A DNA stretch of 63,707 nucleotides from Paenibacillus sp. UNC499MF (lineage in GTDB: Bacteria; Bacillota; Bacilli; Paenibacillales; NBRC-103111). The DNA lies in assembly GCF_900107975.1 (NCBI RefSeq), contig NZ_FNVF01000020.1, positions 1 to 63,707 of the forward strand. The letters run 5' to 3'. Of this stretch, positions 1 through 9,435 are shown piece after piece (within the stretch, counting starts at the first letter, position 1; each line of letters opens with the position of its first letter). Position numbers and translations under genes: made by a program. The notes beneath the pieces were generated by a model, which did no database searches, was not told where the DNA came from, and worked only from the letters and a program-made list of their open reading frames with translations.

Positions 1-54
1 AGCGCCGATGGTACTTGGACCGAAGGGTCCTGGGAGAGTAGGACGTTGCCAAGC
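1..54 (+). rRNA. rrf: 5S ribosomal RNA, 3' end (partial)
   Basis: The first 54 bases match the conserved 3' half of bacterial 5S rRNA: the GATGGTACTTGG arm, the GGGTCCTGGGAGAGTAGGAC loop E/helix IV region, and the closing TTGCCAAGC strand. The gene begins outside the window. It is followed at once by an intrinsic terminator, so it is the last gene of an rRNA operon read into the window on the + strand. The same arrangement (an rRNA operon just before csfB/gin) is known in B. subtilis. Confidence 0.93.
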
Positions 55-60
55 ACGAAT

Positions 61-96
61 AAAACCTTTTCGAACTCCAATTCGAAAAGGTTTTTT
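61..96 (+). terminator. Intrinsic terminator of the rRNA operon
   Basis: A 14-bp perfect inverted repeat (61-74 with 81-94, loop CTCCAA) ends in a run of six T. It begins seven bases after the 5S gene. Confidence 0.9.
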
Positions 97-323
97 GCTG
101 TTTAAAGATAAATTCAAGATGGTATGAAAAAAGACCGGTCAAGGATAGAACCTCGGATCCGATCTTTATGTGCCGCGCAGTCCCCCAAACGGGTGGGGCG
201 TCGCATGACGTTAGCCGCCCATCACGATATATTTTCCATTTCTGAAATTGATAATTTCCATTTTTGAGATGCATTTTTACCAATTTTGTTTCCAGAGAGA
301 TACTAGGCAGTCAGGTACGAAAC

Positions 324-839
324 TTACTGCTTGTAGCATGATGTTTCATTAGCACGGAGACGCAGCCAGCCGACCTGGTATTGTTTCCGGAACATCAGAA
401 ACATATAAAACCGTCCTCCTAAAATCCACAGGTGCACAAACAAGATATTGGACAAGGCCGGAGCGGTGAGCCAAGGATACAGAAGCAGTATACCGGCGAA
501 GCCCGAGATCAGAAGATGCAGGTGAAGACGGACGAAAGACCGCAGCATCACGTACTGATCAGGAATATAGCCCGTCCAAAAATGAGCAAACCGGAAAGAC
601 CAGCCTTGAGGCTCCGCTTTTCTCACAAAATGCAGATACCCGCGTATTGCCAGCATATGAAGAAGTTGAACGAAAATATAGCCGAGACATAAAGAAAGCA
701 AGCTGTTTGTCAGCAGGGCTTTAACCGTCCATACCGCGGCAAACGCGTAATAAACGCCGAGCAGCAGGAGATGATGCGGTATTCGCCGAAGAAGGGTGTA
801 GGTGTAGATAATCGCATCGCTGGAAGTGTTGTTTTTCAA
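324..839 (-). CDS. Small integral membrane protein of unknown function
   Basis: This 171-residue protein is not recognised as a named family. It has about four hydrophobic stretches that could be membrane segments (roughly residues 20-45, 47-68, 105-125 and 130-150), separated by short basic loops rich in Arg, His and Trp. Translation would start at a TTG (837-839, minus strand). A good Shine-Dalgarno sequence, GGAGGC (848-853), lies eight bases upstream and supports a real gene. It is transcribed toward the 5S rRNA terminator, alone, and divergently from gin. No catalytic motif is visible. A transport or envelope role would be a guess. Confidence 0.65.
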   Translation of the reverse strand: MKNNTSSDAIIYTYTLLRRIPHHLLLLGVYYAFAAVWTVKALLTNSLLSLCLGYIFVQLLHMLAIRGYLHFVRKAEPQGWSFRFAHFWTGYIPDQYVMLRSFVRLHLHLLISGFAGILLLYPWLTAPALSNILFVHLWILGGRFYMFLMFRKQYQVGWLRLRANETSCYKQ

Positions 840-1108
840 ATTGGAAAGCCTCCGTATAAACCGTCTGTTGTCCTAGTCAGTATCTCATAAGTAGGGTACT
901 CTATCTATATCGGATTTAAAGCTGCGGTTTTTAAAGATTAAAGGGGAGAAAGCTTGCTGTAATGGAAGCTTTGCGCGCAGGCAAAACCGCCGAACCCCGC
1001 ATTTCGTGGAGCGAAGGCACCGTAGCGTGCTTGCAACCTTTCTTTTGCGTCTAAAAGAATCGTAAACCGGACATACTGCTAATAGGAAAAAAAGTAGAGG
1101 TGATCCGT

Positions 1109-1294
1109 ATGGAAGACCCGGTTCTGGTGAAATGTATCGTGTGCGGAGAAGAAAAGCAGGAAGGCATTCAGATCGCTTCGGAATTTATCTGTGATGCTTG
1201 CGAGGCTGAAATTGTGCGCACCGATGTGATGGATGTTAAATATTCTTTTTTTATCCGCCAGTTAAAGCAGATTTTTTATAAGCAAAACGCCTGA
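1109..1294 (+). CDS. gin: Anti-sigma-G factor Gin (CsfB)
   Basis: Gin is a small zinc protein that, in B. subtilis, binds sigma-G (and sigma-E) to stop early or misplaced activity during sporulation. The 61-residue product has two Cys pairs (CIVC and CDAC) spaced as in the family, followed by a TDVMDVKYSFFIRQLK stretch typical of Gin. ATG 1109 is preferred over GTG 1100 because the SD AGAGGTG (1096-1102) sits six bases before it and overlaps the GTG. Its place directly after an rRNA operon and before the yaaO-type decarboxylase matches B. subtilis, but xpaC and yaaN, which separate them there, are missing. Confidence 0.88.
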   Translation: MEDPVLVKCIVCGEEKQEGIQIASEFICDACEAEIVRTDVMDVKYSFFIRQLKQIFYKQNA

Positions 1295-1402
1295 GTTCGG
1301 GCGCAGTAAGAATGATGCGTTAAATATGCCTTGATTTTCTGGACGGCTGACAGGTATGCTTAATTTACTTCATGAATATAGGATTTCAAAGGATGCTTGG
1401 AT

Positions 1403-2926
1403 ATGCCAAATCGCGAAAACGCGCCCCTTTTTGAAAAAATGAGGGAGCATTATGAACGAAGACCGGCCAGTTTCCACGTACCCGGTCATAAATCAGGCAG
1501 GGGAGCGGACCGAGAGGCCGCTCCTTTTTTTGGGCCGCTGATGGCGCTCGACTATACCGAGATCAGCGGCCTGGACGATCTCCACCAACCCGAAGAGGCG
1601 ATCCGCGAGGCACAGGCGCTCGCGGCGGATTGTTTCGGGGCGGAGGAGACGTTTTTTCTCGTTGGCGGCAGTACGGCCGGCAACCTGGCCATGATCATGT
1701 CGCTGTGCGGGCCCGGCGACATTCTTCTCGTGCAGCGCAACGCCCACAAATCCGTGCTTCACGGATTAATGCTGGCCGGCGCGCACGCGGTTTTTATTTC
1801 CCCGCGGACCGACGGGGAAAGCGGTATACCCGCCTCCGTCAGGCTGAGCGACGTCGAAGACGCGCTCTCCCGGTATCCGGAGGCGAAGGGGCTGCTGCTG
1901 ACCAATCCGAACTATTTCGGAATGGGAGTGAATTTGCGCCCCTATGCCGATCTGATGCACCGGCACGGCCTGCCGCTGCTGGTGGATGAGGCGCATGGGG
2001 CGCATTACGGCTTTCACCCGGCGCTGCCGGAGAACGCGCTTGCCTGCGGCGCCGATGCCGTGGTCCAGTCCACCCACAAAATGCTCACGGCGATGACGAT
2101 GGGGGCGATGCTTCATCTCCGGCATGACCGGCTGGACCGGGAAAGAATACGCATGCTGCTTTCGATGCTCCAAAGTTCGAGCCCGTCCTACCCGATCATG
2201 GCTTCTCTGGATTTGGCGAGGAGACAGATGCATCTCAACGGGAAGAAGCTCGTCGAAAGAGGATTAAAAGCCGTTCAGAGTCTTCGTGAAGGGCTGGAGG
2301 ATCTGTACGGTTTCCGGCAGTTGAAACATCAGTCAGGACAAGCCGCCTATGAGCACCTGGATCCTTTCAAAGTAACGATCTATGACGGGACAGGAACGCT
2401 GAGCGGCTCAGAGCTGCAGGGACTTTTGGAAGAAGCCGGATGTTTTGTGGAGCTCGCCGCGGATAAAGCCGTTCTGCTTCTGCTGACGCCTGTCTCGACA
2501 ATAGAAGATGCGGAGAGAGCTTTGAAAGCTTGCGCAGTCATTTCCGAGGAATACTTGACAAATAAGCAGGAACTTCCGGGCACCAGCCCGAATAGTATGT
2601 ATGAGCCTCTTCTTAACTCCGTTTCCAAACCCGTTCCCATGAACATACCCGTTACCCGAGACAGGAAGGACCGTGTACAGGAGTCTGTATGCATCATGCC
2701 GATTAAGAATTCCGCCGGTAAAAGATCCGCTGAAATGGTGATCCCCTATCCGCCCGGAATTCCTTTGCTGTATCCTGGAGAGCTTATTCAAGAGGATACG
2801 GCGGCCGAGCTTAAGCGGCTGGCCGATTCGGGAGCGAGATTTCATGGAAGCCGTGAGGCGGCGAAGGGCTGTCTGAAGGTACTGACGGATACTCCGGAAG
2901 ATACCCGTGAAAGCAACATAGAATAA
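1403..2926 (+). CDS. PLP-dependent Orn/Lys/Arg decarboxylase family protein (YaaO-like)
   Basis: A 507-residue fold-type I PLP enzyme. The N-terminus has the FHVPGHKSG motif of this decarboxylase family. The PLP-binding lysine lies in STHKML (Lys226 from ATG 1403), preceded by the VDEAHGAHYG strand that holds the cofactor-binding Asp. A family C-terminal domain starts near residue 380 and contains a PYPPGIPLLYPGE motif. Length fits the short, single-domain Bacillus decarboxylases such as SpeA and YaaO. Substrate (lysine, arginine or ornithine) cannot be read from the sequence. An in-frame TTG at 1397 is possible, but ATG 1403 has better spacing from AAAGGA. The gene lies 47 bp before tmk. Confidence 0.87.
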   Translation: MPNRENAPLFEKMREHYERRPASFHVPGHKSGRGADREAAPFFGPLMALDYTEISGLDDLHQPEEAIREAQALAADCFGAEETFFLVGGSTAGNLAMIMSLCGPGDILLVQRNAHKSVLHGLMLAGAHAVFISPRTDGESGIPASVRLSDVEDALSRYPEAKGLLLTNPNYFGMGVNLRPYADLMHRHGLPLLVDEAHGAHYGFHPALPENALACGADAVVQSTHKMLTAMTMGAMLHLRHDRLDRERIRMLLSMLQSSSPSYPIMASLDLARRQMHLNGKKLVERGLKAVQSLREGLEDLYGFRQLKHQSGQAAYEHLDPFKVTIYDGTGTLSGSELQGLLEEAGCFVELAADKAVLLLLTPVSTIEDAERALKACAVISEEYLTNKQELPGTSPNSMYEPLLNSVSKPVPMNIPVTRDRKDRVQESVCIMPIKNSAGKRSAEMVIPYPPGIPLLYPGELIQEDTAAELKRLADSGARFHGSREAAKGCLKVLTDTPEDTRESNIE

Positions 2927-2972
2927 CTTCCGGCCTGAAGGTTGGTTTCGTTTTCATTTTTAGGAGGGTAAT

Positions 2973-3987
<1,015 letters not shown>

Positions 3988-4045
3988 ACCGGCAGGAACC
4001 GACCGACGGTACCCGCCAATACGCAACAAAAGGGGAGCATGAAGC

Positions 4046-4492
4046 TTGAAAATCAACCCGGGGTGGCAGCCGATCGGTAAGAACGTAAAAGTCCCTGAAA
4101 CGGCGCCTACTCTTCAAACGCCTCCCAAAGACTTTTCCGCCTTTATGCTCAAGCATGACGAGAAGGTCACCATGGAGCAGCTTAACCGGATGCTTCAGCA
4201 GATCGGGCTCCAGGGTGACCGTCTTTCCAGATCCATGACGCTGCGGGAGCTCCGGCAGTACAAGCTGCTGATCAAGCAGTTTCTGGAGGAAACGGCCCGT
4301 CAGGGCGTCGGCTTGCGTGAAACTCGCGGATGGGACCGGAGAGGCCGGACGAAGAGGTATAAGCTGCTGGAGGAAGTAGACGGCGCACTGCTCGGCATGG
4401 CGGACGATCTGCTTGAAACGGAGCAGGGACGGCTGGAAATTTTGCAGCGGATAGGCGAAATACGAGGCATGCTGATCCACTTTTTATTTTAA
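4046..4492 (+). CDS. yaaR: YaaR family protein (DUF327)
   Basis: A 148-residue protein of the YaaR/DUF327 family, whose function is unknown. It is mostly helical and rich in Leu, Gln and Arg, with no enzyme motif. Its N-terminus MKIN agrees with the family, which supports the TTG start at 4046. The SD AGGGGAG (4031-4037) is eight bases upstream, and an ATG at 4039 is out of frame. It lies between darA and holB as in B. subtilis. Confidence 0.85.
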   Translation: MKINPGWQPIGKNVKVPETAPTLQTPPKDFSAFMLKHDEKVTMEQLNRMLQQIGLQGDRLSRSMTLRELRQYKLLIKQFLEETARQGVGLRETRGWDRRGRTKRYKLLEEVDGALLGMADDLLETEQGRLEILQRIGEIRGMLIHFLF

Positions 4493-4512
4493 AGGCAGTG
4501 GAGAATATACAA

Positions 4513-5490
4513 ATGTCTTTTCAAACGATCCCAGGCCAGGAAACGGCCAAGCGCATATTGCAAAGCGGCTTGCGGCAGGATAGAATATCGCACGCTTATA
4601 TATTCAGCGGTCCGGTAGGTACGGGGAGGAAGCAGACGGCCCTTATGCTGGCGAAAGCGATCTACTGCACGAACCTGAAGGATGACGCCTGCGGGGAATG
4701 TCTGGAGTGCAGGAAGGTCGAGCATGGCAACCATCCGGATCTATACAGAATCGAGCCCGATGGGGCTTCCATCAAGATTGACCAGATTCGCGAGCTGCAG
4801 AAGCAGTTTGCCTATCGTTCCGCCGGTTCGGGCACGAAGATTTATATTCTGAACCAGGCGGAGAAAATGACCGTTCAGGCTGCCAACAGCCTGCTTAAGT
4901 TTTTGGAAGAACCGAATTCGAAAGTGGTTGCGGTACTCATTACCGAGAATGGACATGCTCTGCTGCCGACCATCCAGTCCCGTTCCCAATGGATTTCATT
5001 TACACCTATGCCCCGGGGCGAGATGGCGAGAGTTCTGCTGGAAGAAGGTCACCCTGCTGCCCTGGTGCAGCCTGCCATTCATCTGACGGCCGGCATCCAA
5101 GCGGCCAAAGAAATGATTCAGACAAATGGGTTTGCCGAAATCCGCGGCACAATGATACAATTGTTGAGGGAAACGCTGACACGCTATCCGTCTTCCTTTG
5201 TTACGCTGCAGCAGAAGTGGATCAAAGCCGGGCTGGCCGATCATACGGCTCTGCTTTTCGATCTCATGATTTTATGGTTGAAAGACATGGTTTCCCTGCG
5301 AATCGGTCGCAAGGAAAATTTCGTATATATCGACCAGATGGACTGGATGGGGCCGCTGTCGTTCAAGAGGGAAACCGGGGATTGGGTGCGTTTGCTGGCC
5401 CGTGCGGTTGAACTTCAAAAACGGCTCCGGTTCAATGCCAATCCGCAGCTGGTTGTCGAGAAAATGCTAGTGGACATACAGGGGGTGTAA
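4513..5490 (+). CDS. holB: DNA polymerase III delta' subunit
   Basis: Part of the clamp loader that places the beta clamp on DNA. The 325-residue protein starts SFQTIPGQETAKRIL and has a degenerate P-loop (GPVGTGRKQTA), as delta' usually does not hydrolyse ATP. A zinc module follows with Cys60, Cys63 and Cys66 plus one upstream Cys, then SNLLKFLEEP-type sensor motifs (here AANSLLKFLEEPN). ATG 4513 is preferred to GTG 4498 because GGAG lies about nine bases before it. The gene is followed by ricT after one base, so the two are surely cotranscribed. Confidence 0.95.
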   Translation: MSFQTIPGQETAKRILQSGLRQDRISHAYIFSGPVGTGRKQTALMLAKAIYCTNLKDDACGECLECRKVEHGNHPDLYRIEPDGASIKIDQIRELQKQFAYRSAGSGTKIYILNQAEKMTVQAANSLLKFLEEPNSKVVAVLITENGHALLPTIQSRSQWISFTPMPRGEMARVLLEEGHPAALVQPAIHLTAGIQAAKEMIQTNGFAEIRGTMIQLLRETLTRYPSSFVTLQQKWIKAGLADHTALLFDLMILWLKDMVSLRIGRKENFVYIDQMDWMGPLSFKRETGDWVRLLARAVELQKRLRFNANPQLVVEKMLVDIQGV

Positions 5491-5491
5491 C

Positions 5492-6295
5492 ATGTATTCC
5501 GTCGTAGGTGTCCGCTTCAAAAAGGCGGGCAAGGTGTATTATTTTGATCCCATTGACCTTCCTGTGGAACAAGAGAACGCCGTAATCGTTGAGACCGCCA
5601 GAGGCATCGAATATGGTAGAGTGGTCATCGGAAAGAAAACCGTTCAAGAGAACGACGTTGTCCTTCCGCTCAAGAAAGTCATCCGGATTGCGAATCCGAC
5701 TGATGCCCAGCTTGTTGAAGAGAACAAGAAGGCGGCCAAAGATGCTTTCGGGATTTGTTTGAATAAAATCAAGGATCATCAGCTAAAAATGAAGCTGGTG
5801 GACGTGGAATATACATTTGACCGGAATAAAATTATTTTTTATTTTACGGCTGAGGGAAGGGTGGACTTCCGGGAGCTGGTTAAGGACTTGGCGAGCATTT
5901 TCAGAACGCGTATCGAACTCCGTCAAATCGGGGTGCGGGACGAGGCCAAAATGCTGGGCGGAATCGGACCGTGCGGCCGAATCTTGTGCTGTTCTTCTTT
6001 CCTGGGAGATTTCGAGCCGGTGTCGATCAAGATGGCCAAGGACCAGAACCTGTCCCTGAATCCGACCAAAATTTCCGGATTGTGCGGCCGGCTTATGTGC
6101 TGCCTGAAGTTCGAGCATGACAACTACGAGAGCGCCAAAGACAGCGTGCCTTCCGTAGGAACTTATGTGATTACTTCACTTGGCAACGGCAAGGTGCTTT
6201 CACTGAACATGAACGAAAAAACTTGCAAGGTTCAGCTGTACGATATCGGCAAAATAATGGATCTTCCTTTTGACGATGTAGCGGAGCAAGATTAG
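5492..6295 (+). CDS. ricT: RicT (YaaT), PSP1-domain Fe-S protein of the Ric complex
   Basis: In B. subtilis RicT works with RicA and RicF, carrying [4Fe-4S] clusters, to support RNase Y-dependent mRNA maturation and to speed the Spo0A phosphorelay. The 267-residue protein shows the PSP1 domain (about residues 60-150) and then the cysteine-rich signature: CGRILCC near residue 165 and GLCGRLMCC near residue 196. The SD GGGGGTG lies inside the end of holB, so translation is probably coupled. It sits before yabA as in Bacillus. Confidence 0.95.
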   Translation: MYSVVGVRFKKAGKVYYFDPIDLPVEQENAVIVETARGIEYGRVVIGKKTVQENDVVLPLKKVIRIANPTDAQLVEENKKAAKDAFGICLNKIKDHQLKMKLVDVEYTFDRNKIIFYFTAEGRVDFRELVKDLASIFRTRIELRQIGVRDEAKMLGGIGPCGRILCCSSFLGDFEPVSIKMAKDQNLSLNPTKISGLCGRLMCCLKFEHDNYESAKDSVPSVGTYVITSLGNGKVLSLNMNEKTCKVQLYDIGKIMDLPFDDVAEQD

Positions 6296-6331
6296 TTAAC
6301 GGATGCGGGAAGCGTTACTTGAGGTGAGACA

Positions 6332-6670
6332 GTGGAGAAACATGAAATGTTTGCGCAAATCGACGGTTTGGAAGAGCAGATCGGAAAAGCATACGCAGAG
6401 CTTGGCGATTTGAAGAAAACCATCATTTCTTTGCTTGAGGATAACCAAAGGCTGATGATGGAAAATCAACAGCTTCGCAAATTGCTGAAGCAGGGGGATG
6501 CCGAGGAGACGGACTCCGAACCCGAGAAAGGCATTGAGCCTGTAATCGGCGAAGGATACGACAACCTGGCCCGTCTGTATTATGAAGGCTTCCATATCTG
6601 CAATGTCTATTACGGACACTTGCGGACGGAAGGAGACTGTTTGTTCTGCCTGTCTTTCTTAAATAAATAA
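6332..6670 (+). CDS. yabA: Replication initiation control protein YabA
   Basis: Negative regulator of replication initiation that links DnaA to the DnaN clamp. The 112-residue protein has an N-terminal coiled coil (about residues 10-55, with heptad Leu and the stretch LMMENQQLRKLLK) and a C-terminal zinc module with ligands His, Cys, Cys, Cys (HICN then CLFC). The start is GTG with GAGGTGAG upstream. A terminator right after it closes the tmk-yabA transcription unit. Confidence 0.95.
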   Translation: MEKHEMFAQIDGLEEQIGKAYAELGDLKKTIISLLEDNQRLMMENQQLRKLLKQGDAEETDSEPEKGIEPVIGEGYDNLARLYYEGFHICNVYYGHLRTEGDCLFCLSFLNK

Positions 6671-6676
6671 CGTAAG

Positions 6677-6706
6677 CCGTAGGGAATTTTTCTCTACGGT
6701 TTTTTC
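6677..6706 (+). terminator. Intrinsic terminator after yabA
   Basis: CCGTAG (6677-6682) pairs with CTACGG (6694-6699), followed by seven T. It lies seven bases after the yabA stop. Confidence 0.8.
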
Positions 6707-6744
6707 CATATGAGAATTCCGGTTAAAATAAAGGAGGAGTCCGC

Positions 6745-7545
6745 TTGCAGGTTGCACTGCATGAAACGGAGCGGATCGATGATCTGCTGACACATGATTT
6801 GAAAATCATCCAAAGCGAAGAAGTATTTGCTTTTTCTTTGGATGCGGTTTTATTGGCAAGGTTCTGCACGGTACCCCCACGGGGCAAAATTGTGGATCTG
6901 TGCTCCGGCAACGGAGTCATCCCCCTTCTGTTATCTACAAGAACAGCCGCGGGCGAGATCTGGGGCGTGGAAATCCAGGAGCGCTTGGCAGGTATGGGGA
7001 AGCGCAATATTGAGCTGAACGGTTTACAGGAAAGGCTTCACATGGTACATGCCGATCTCAAGCAGATTCACCGGACGCTGGGAGCTTCGCAGTATGATCT
7101 GGTGACGGTCAACCCGCCCTATTTGCCGGTCCCGGCGGGCGAACAAAACCGTAACGAGCACGTAGCTGCCGCAAGGCACGAGCTTTTCTGTACCCTGGAG
7201 GACGTGGTGGCCTCTTCGGCTAAACTGCTCAAAGCCGGAGGCAAGATGGCCATGGTACACCGGCCGAACCGGCTGGTCGATATTTGCACATGGATGAGAC
7301 AGTATCGTGTCGAGCCCAAAAGAGTACGTTTCGTTCATCCGAGGCAGGGAGAAGAAGCGATGATGGTACTGATCGAAGGCATCCGTGACGGCAAAGCGGA
7401 TATGCGGACTCTTCCGCCGCTCTTCGTTCACGAGGAAGGCGGACGATACTGCGGCGAACTCCATGCCGTATTTTACGGGGAGAAGAGTGAGCTGGAACCA
7501 GGCGGGCAAAAAGCCCCGGAAAACGACGAAAGAAACAGAGGATAA
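6745..7545 (+). CDS. tRNA1(Val) (adenine-37-N6)-methyltransferase-like protein (YabB)
   Basis: A 266-residue class I SAM methyltransferase. The SAM-binding motif I is DLCSGNGVIPLLLS (about residues 51-64), with the acidic motif II in WGVEIQERL. The catalytic NPPY motif (VTVNPPYLPVP, about residues 118-128) indicates N6-adenine methylation. E. coli TrmN6 is the characterised relative; activity in Bacillales is inferred from homology. The start is TTG 6745 with a strong AAGGAGGAG five bases upstream. In B. subtilis yazA (GIY-YIG) lies between yabB and rsmI; here the genes are five bases apart and yazA is absent. Confidence 0.9.
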   Translation: MQVALHETERIDDLLTHDLKIIQSEEVFAFSLDAVLLARFCTVPPRGKIVDLCSGNGVIPLLLSTRTAAGEIWGVEIQERLAGMGKRNIELNGLQERLHMVHADLKQIHRTLGASQYDLVTVNPPYLPVPAGEQNRNEHVAAARHELFCTLEDVVASSAKLLKAGGKMAMVHRPNRLVDICTWMRQYRVEPKRVRFVHPRQGEEAMMVLIEGIRDGKADMRTLPPLFVHEEGGRYCGELHAVFYGEKSELEPGGQKAPENDERNRG

Positions 7546-7550
7546 CCGGC

Positions 7551-8669
7551 ATGAATTTTAACATACAGCGAAGCTATATAATGAAGAAAGACGATCAGCG
7601 CCAAATCGGGAAGGAGGGAGATGCGGCCGCTGCGGTCGCGGTTGGTACAGAGTACGGGGCAGATAAAATAAAGGAACAAGCACCGTCGGAACCGAAAGAT
7701 TCACTGAACCTGGAAAAGCAGGCCGATGCCGAAGCAACCGGCAAAGATAAGGACCGAGATGCCAGCTTATCTCCGCCGGAACAGGTTAAGGGAAGGGGCC
7801 GCAGCCGGGAACCGGAGAAGACGGCCGGGGCCGGGATGCTCTATCTGGTCGGTACTCCGATCGGCAATCTCGAAGACATGACCTTCCGGGCCGTCCGCAT
7901 CCTCAAGGAAGCGGACCTAATCGCCGCGGAGGATACGCGCCAGACCCGCAAGCTGCTGACTCACTTCGACATTTCCGGGAGGCTCGTCAGCTATCACGAG
8001 CACAACAAGCAGGCGAGCGGCCCGGAGCTGGTCCGGCTCATGAGCGAGGGGCAGACCGTCGCGCTCGTCAGCGATGCGGGGCTGCCGGCGATCTCCGATC
8101 CGGGGCACGATTTGGTCCGGCTCGCAATTGAAGCCGGAGTCAGGGTCGTGCCGGTCCCCGGAGCGAACGCGGCCTTGTCGGCCCTTATCGCTTCAGGGCT
8201 CCCTACCGATGAATTTACTTTCATCGGATTCCTGCCGCGCGATAAGAAAGATCAGCAGCGGGAGCTGGCGCGGCTGGCGCCTGCGCAGGGCACGCTGCTG
8301 TTCTACGAATCCCCCCATCGGGTTGTCCGTACGCTCGAGCAAATGCTCGAATCATGGGGGGATCGGGAGATCTGCCTGGCGCGCGAATTGACGAAGCGCT
8401 ACGAGGAGTTCGGACGCGGCCGGATCAGCGGCGCGCTGGCCCATCTCGGCGAGCATCCGCCTCAAGGCGAGTACGTCGTCCTCGTGGAGGGACGCAGCGC
8501 GGCCGAAACGGCGGAAGCGGAAGCCGCATGGTGGAAGGAGCTTTCGCTGGAGGCGCATGCCGCCCATTACATGGAGCAGGGGCTTAACAAGAAGGAAGCG
8601 ATCAAAAAGACCGCTTCCGACAGGGGGCTTCCGAAGCGGGACGTCTACAACGAACTGCTTCAGAATTGA
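7551..8669 (+). CDS. rsmI: 16S rRNA 2'-O-ribose C1402 methyltransferase RsmI with long N-terminal extension
   Basis: RsmI methylates C1402 of 16S rRNA. The conserved tetrapyrrole-methylase fold begins at MLYLVGTPIGNLEDMT (Met96) and contains EDTRQTRKLL and the loop VPGANAALSALI, ending near residue 370 as usual. The first 95 residues are extra: a charged, low-complexity Glu/Lys/Asp/Ala/Gly segment with no fold signal. The start at 7551 follows only a weak AGAGGATAA, and another ATG lies at 7581. The internal Met96 (7836) also lacks a good SD, so the extension is probably translated but this needs proof. Family members are normally about 280-295 residues. Confidence 0.92.
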   Translation: MNFNIQRSYIMKKDDQRQIGKEGDAAAAVAVGTEYGADKIKEQAPSEPKDSLNLEKQADAEATGKDKDRDASLSPPEQVKGRGRSREPEKTAGAGMLYLVGTPIGNLEDMTFRAVRILKEADLIAAEDTRQTRKLLTHFDISGRLVSYHEHNKQASGPELVRLMSEGQTVALVSDAGLPAISDPGHDLVRLAIEAGVRVVPVPGANAALSALIASGLPTDEFTFIGFLPRDKKDQQRELARLAPAQGTLLFYESPHRVVRTLEQMLESWGDREICLARELTKRYEEFGRGRISGALAHLGEHPPQGEYVVLVEGRSAAETAEAEAAWWKELSLEAHAAHYMEQGLNKKEAIKKTASDRGLPKRDVYNELLQN

Positions 8670-9145
8670 GTCTCACGCGGCGAGGGAAATCATGCTGAGA
8701 TCGGGGTAAAGATGATTAGCCATCGTTCTGTGATTTTGCACGGGGGTGCGGGAAGCACGCGGTGCGTAATCTGGGCTATTGTCGCCTAAGCTATCAGAAA
8801 CGCGGATAGGCTTATGCCGATCAAAGATTTTTCGCTTCCACCACCGCCTCAAATAAAGCATAGGTATTAAGTGGCAGCTGCTCCGTCCGGGGCACTTCGT
8901 CCGTATCAGGGACACCTGACATCCGGCGGGGTTTTATACGAGGAAGCTCTTCAAGGCTTCTTGCTGCTGCTCAATATCCGGGCGTTCGTGCAGCTCGTAT
9001 CTGAAAAGCTTTTTCATTCCTCCAGACAAAAAAATGTCCCTAATCCGTGACGGTGGTCCGCCGGGATCAGAGACGTAGAGGAGATATGAAAAAGGTTAGA
9101 ATTACCAATGGGAACTTTGCTAGTTCTTATTATATACTATTTTTC
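8670..9145. other. Intergenic stretch between rsmI and abrB
   Basis: This 476-bp stretch holds no clear gene. In B. subtilis metS follows on the far side of abrB; no trace of it or of a T-box leader is seen here. An 80-codon minus-strand frame (8673-8915) lacks protein-like character. The minus-strand frame at 8934-9093 reads more like protein and is listed separately. The last part (9095-9140) is AT-rich. Confidence 0.5.
8934..9017 (-). CDS. Possible micro-ORF or protein fragment of unknown origin
   Basis: A 27-codon frame starting MKKLFRYELHERPDIEQQ and ending in TAA. GGAGGA lies directly against the ATG with no spacer, which is poor for initiation. The same frame stays open upstream to about 9093 and reads in a protein-like way (SDPGGPPSRIRDIFLSGG before the Met). 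This could mean a decayed gene fragment or a short gene with another start. No family is recognised. It lies on the same strand as, and downstream of, abrB. Confidence 0.25.
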   Translation of the reverse strand: MKKLFRYELHERPDIEQQQEALKSFLV

Positions 9146-9400
9146 TTATTTTGTCACAGGTATTGGCATTTCATTTAAACATTCGTGACAAACAATTTTT
9201 CCTTTGAAATAAGTCACATTTTCAGCGTTGCCGCAGAAAATACAAGCAGGCTCATACTTCTTGAGCATGATGCGCTCGCCGTCTACATAAATCTCAAGCG
9301 CGTCTTTTTCACCGATACCAAGTGTGCGGCGAAGTTCGATTGGAATAACGACACGCCCCAATTCGTCGACTTTTCTTACAATACCTGTGGATTTCATCAT
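9146..9400 (-). CDS. abrB: Transition-state regulator AbrB
   Basis: AbrB is the dimeric/tetrameric repressor of post-exponential genes. Residues 1-53 are nearly the same as the B. subtilis DNA-binding domain (STGIVRKVDELGRVVIP). The C-terminal half differs: instead of the usual multimerisation domain it has CIFC and CHEC, a likely four-Cys zinc ribbon, giving 84 residues in all. GGAAGGAGC lies eight bases before ATG 9400; the next codon is also ATG. It is transcribed away from the HD gene from a promoter with two Spo0A boxes, and sits between rsmI and the place where metS lies in B. subtilis. Confidence 0.95.
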   Translation of the reverse strand: MMKSTGIVRKVDELGRVVIPIELRRTLGIGEKDALEIYVDGERIMLKKYEPACIFCGNAENVTYFKGKIVCHECLNEMPIPVTK

Positions 9401-9435
9401 ATATAAAAGCTCCTTCCAATCTACTGAAATAATTA

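Noticed and set aside
8673-8915. 80-codon minus-strand frame after rsmI
   Set aside because: No SD, odd composition (many Arg, Pro, His), no family resemblance.
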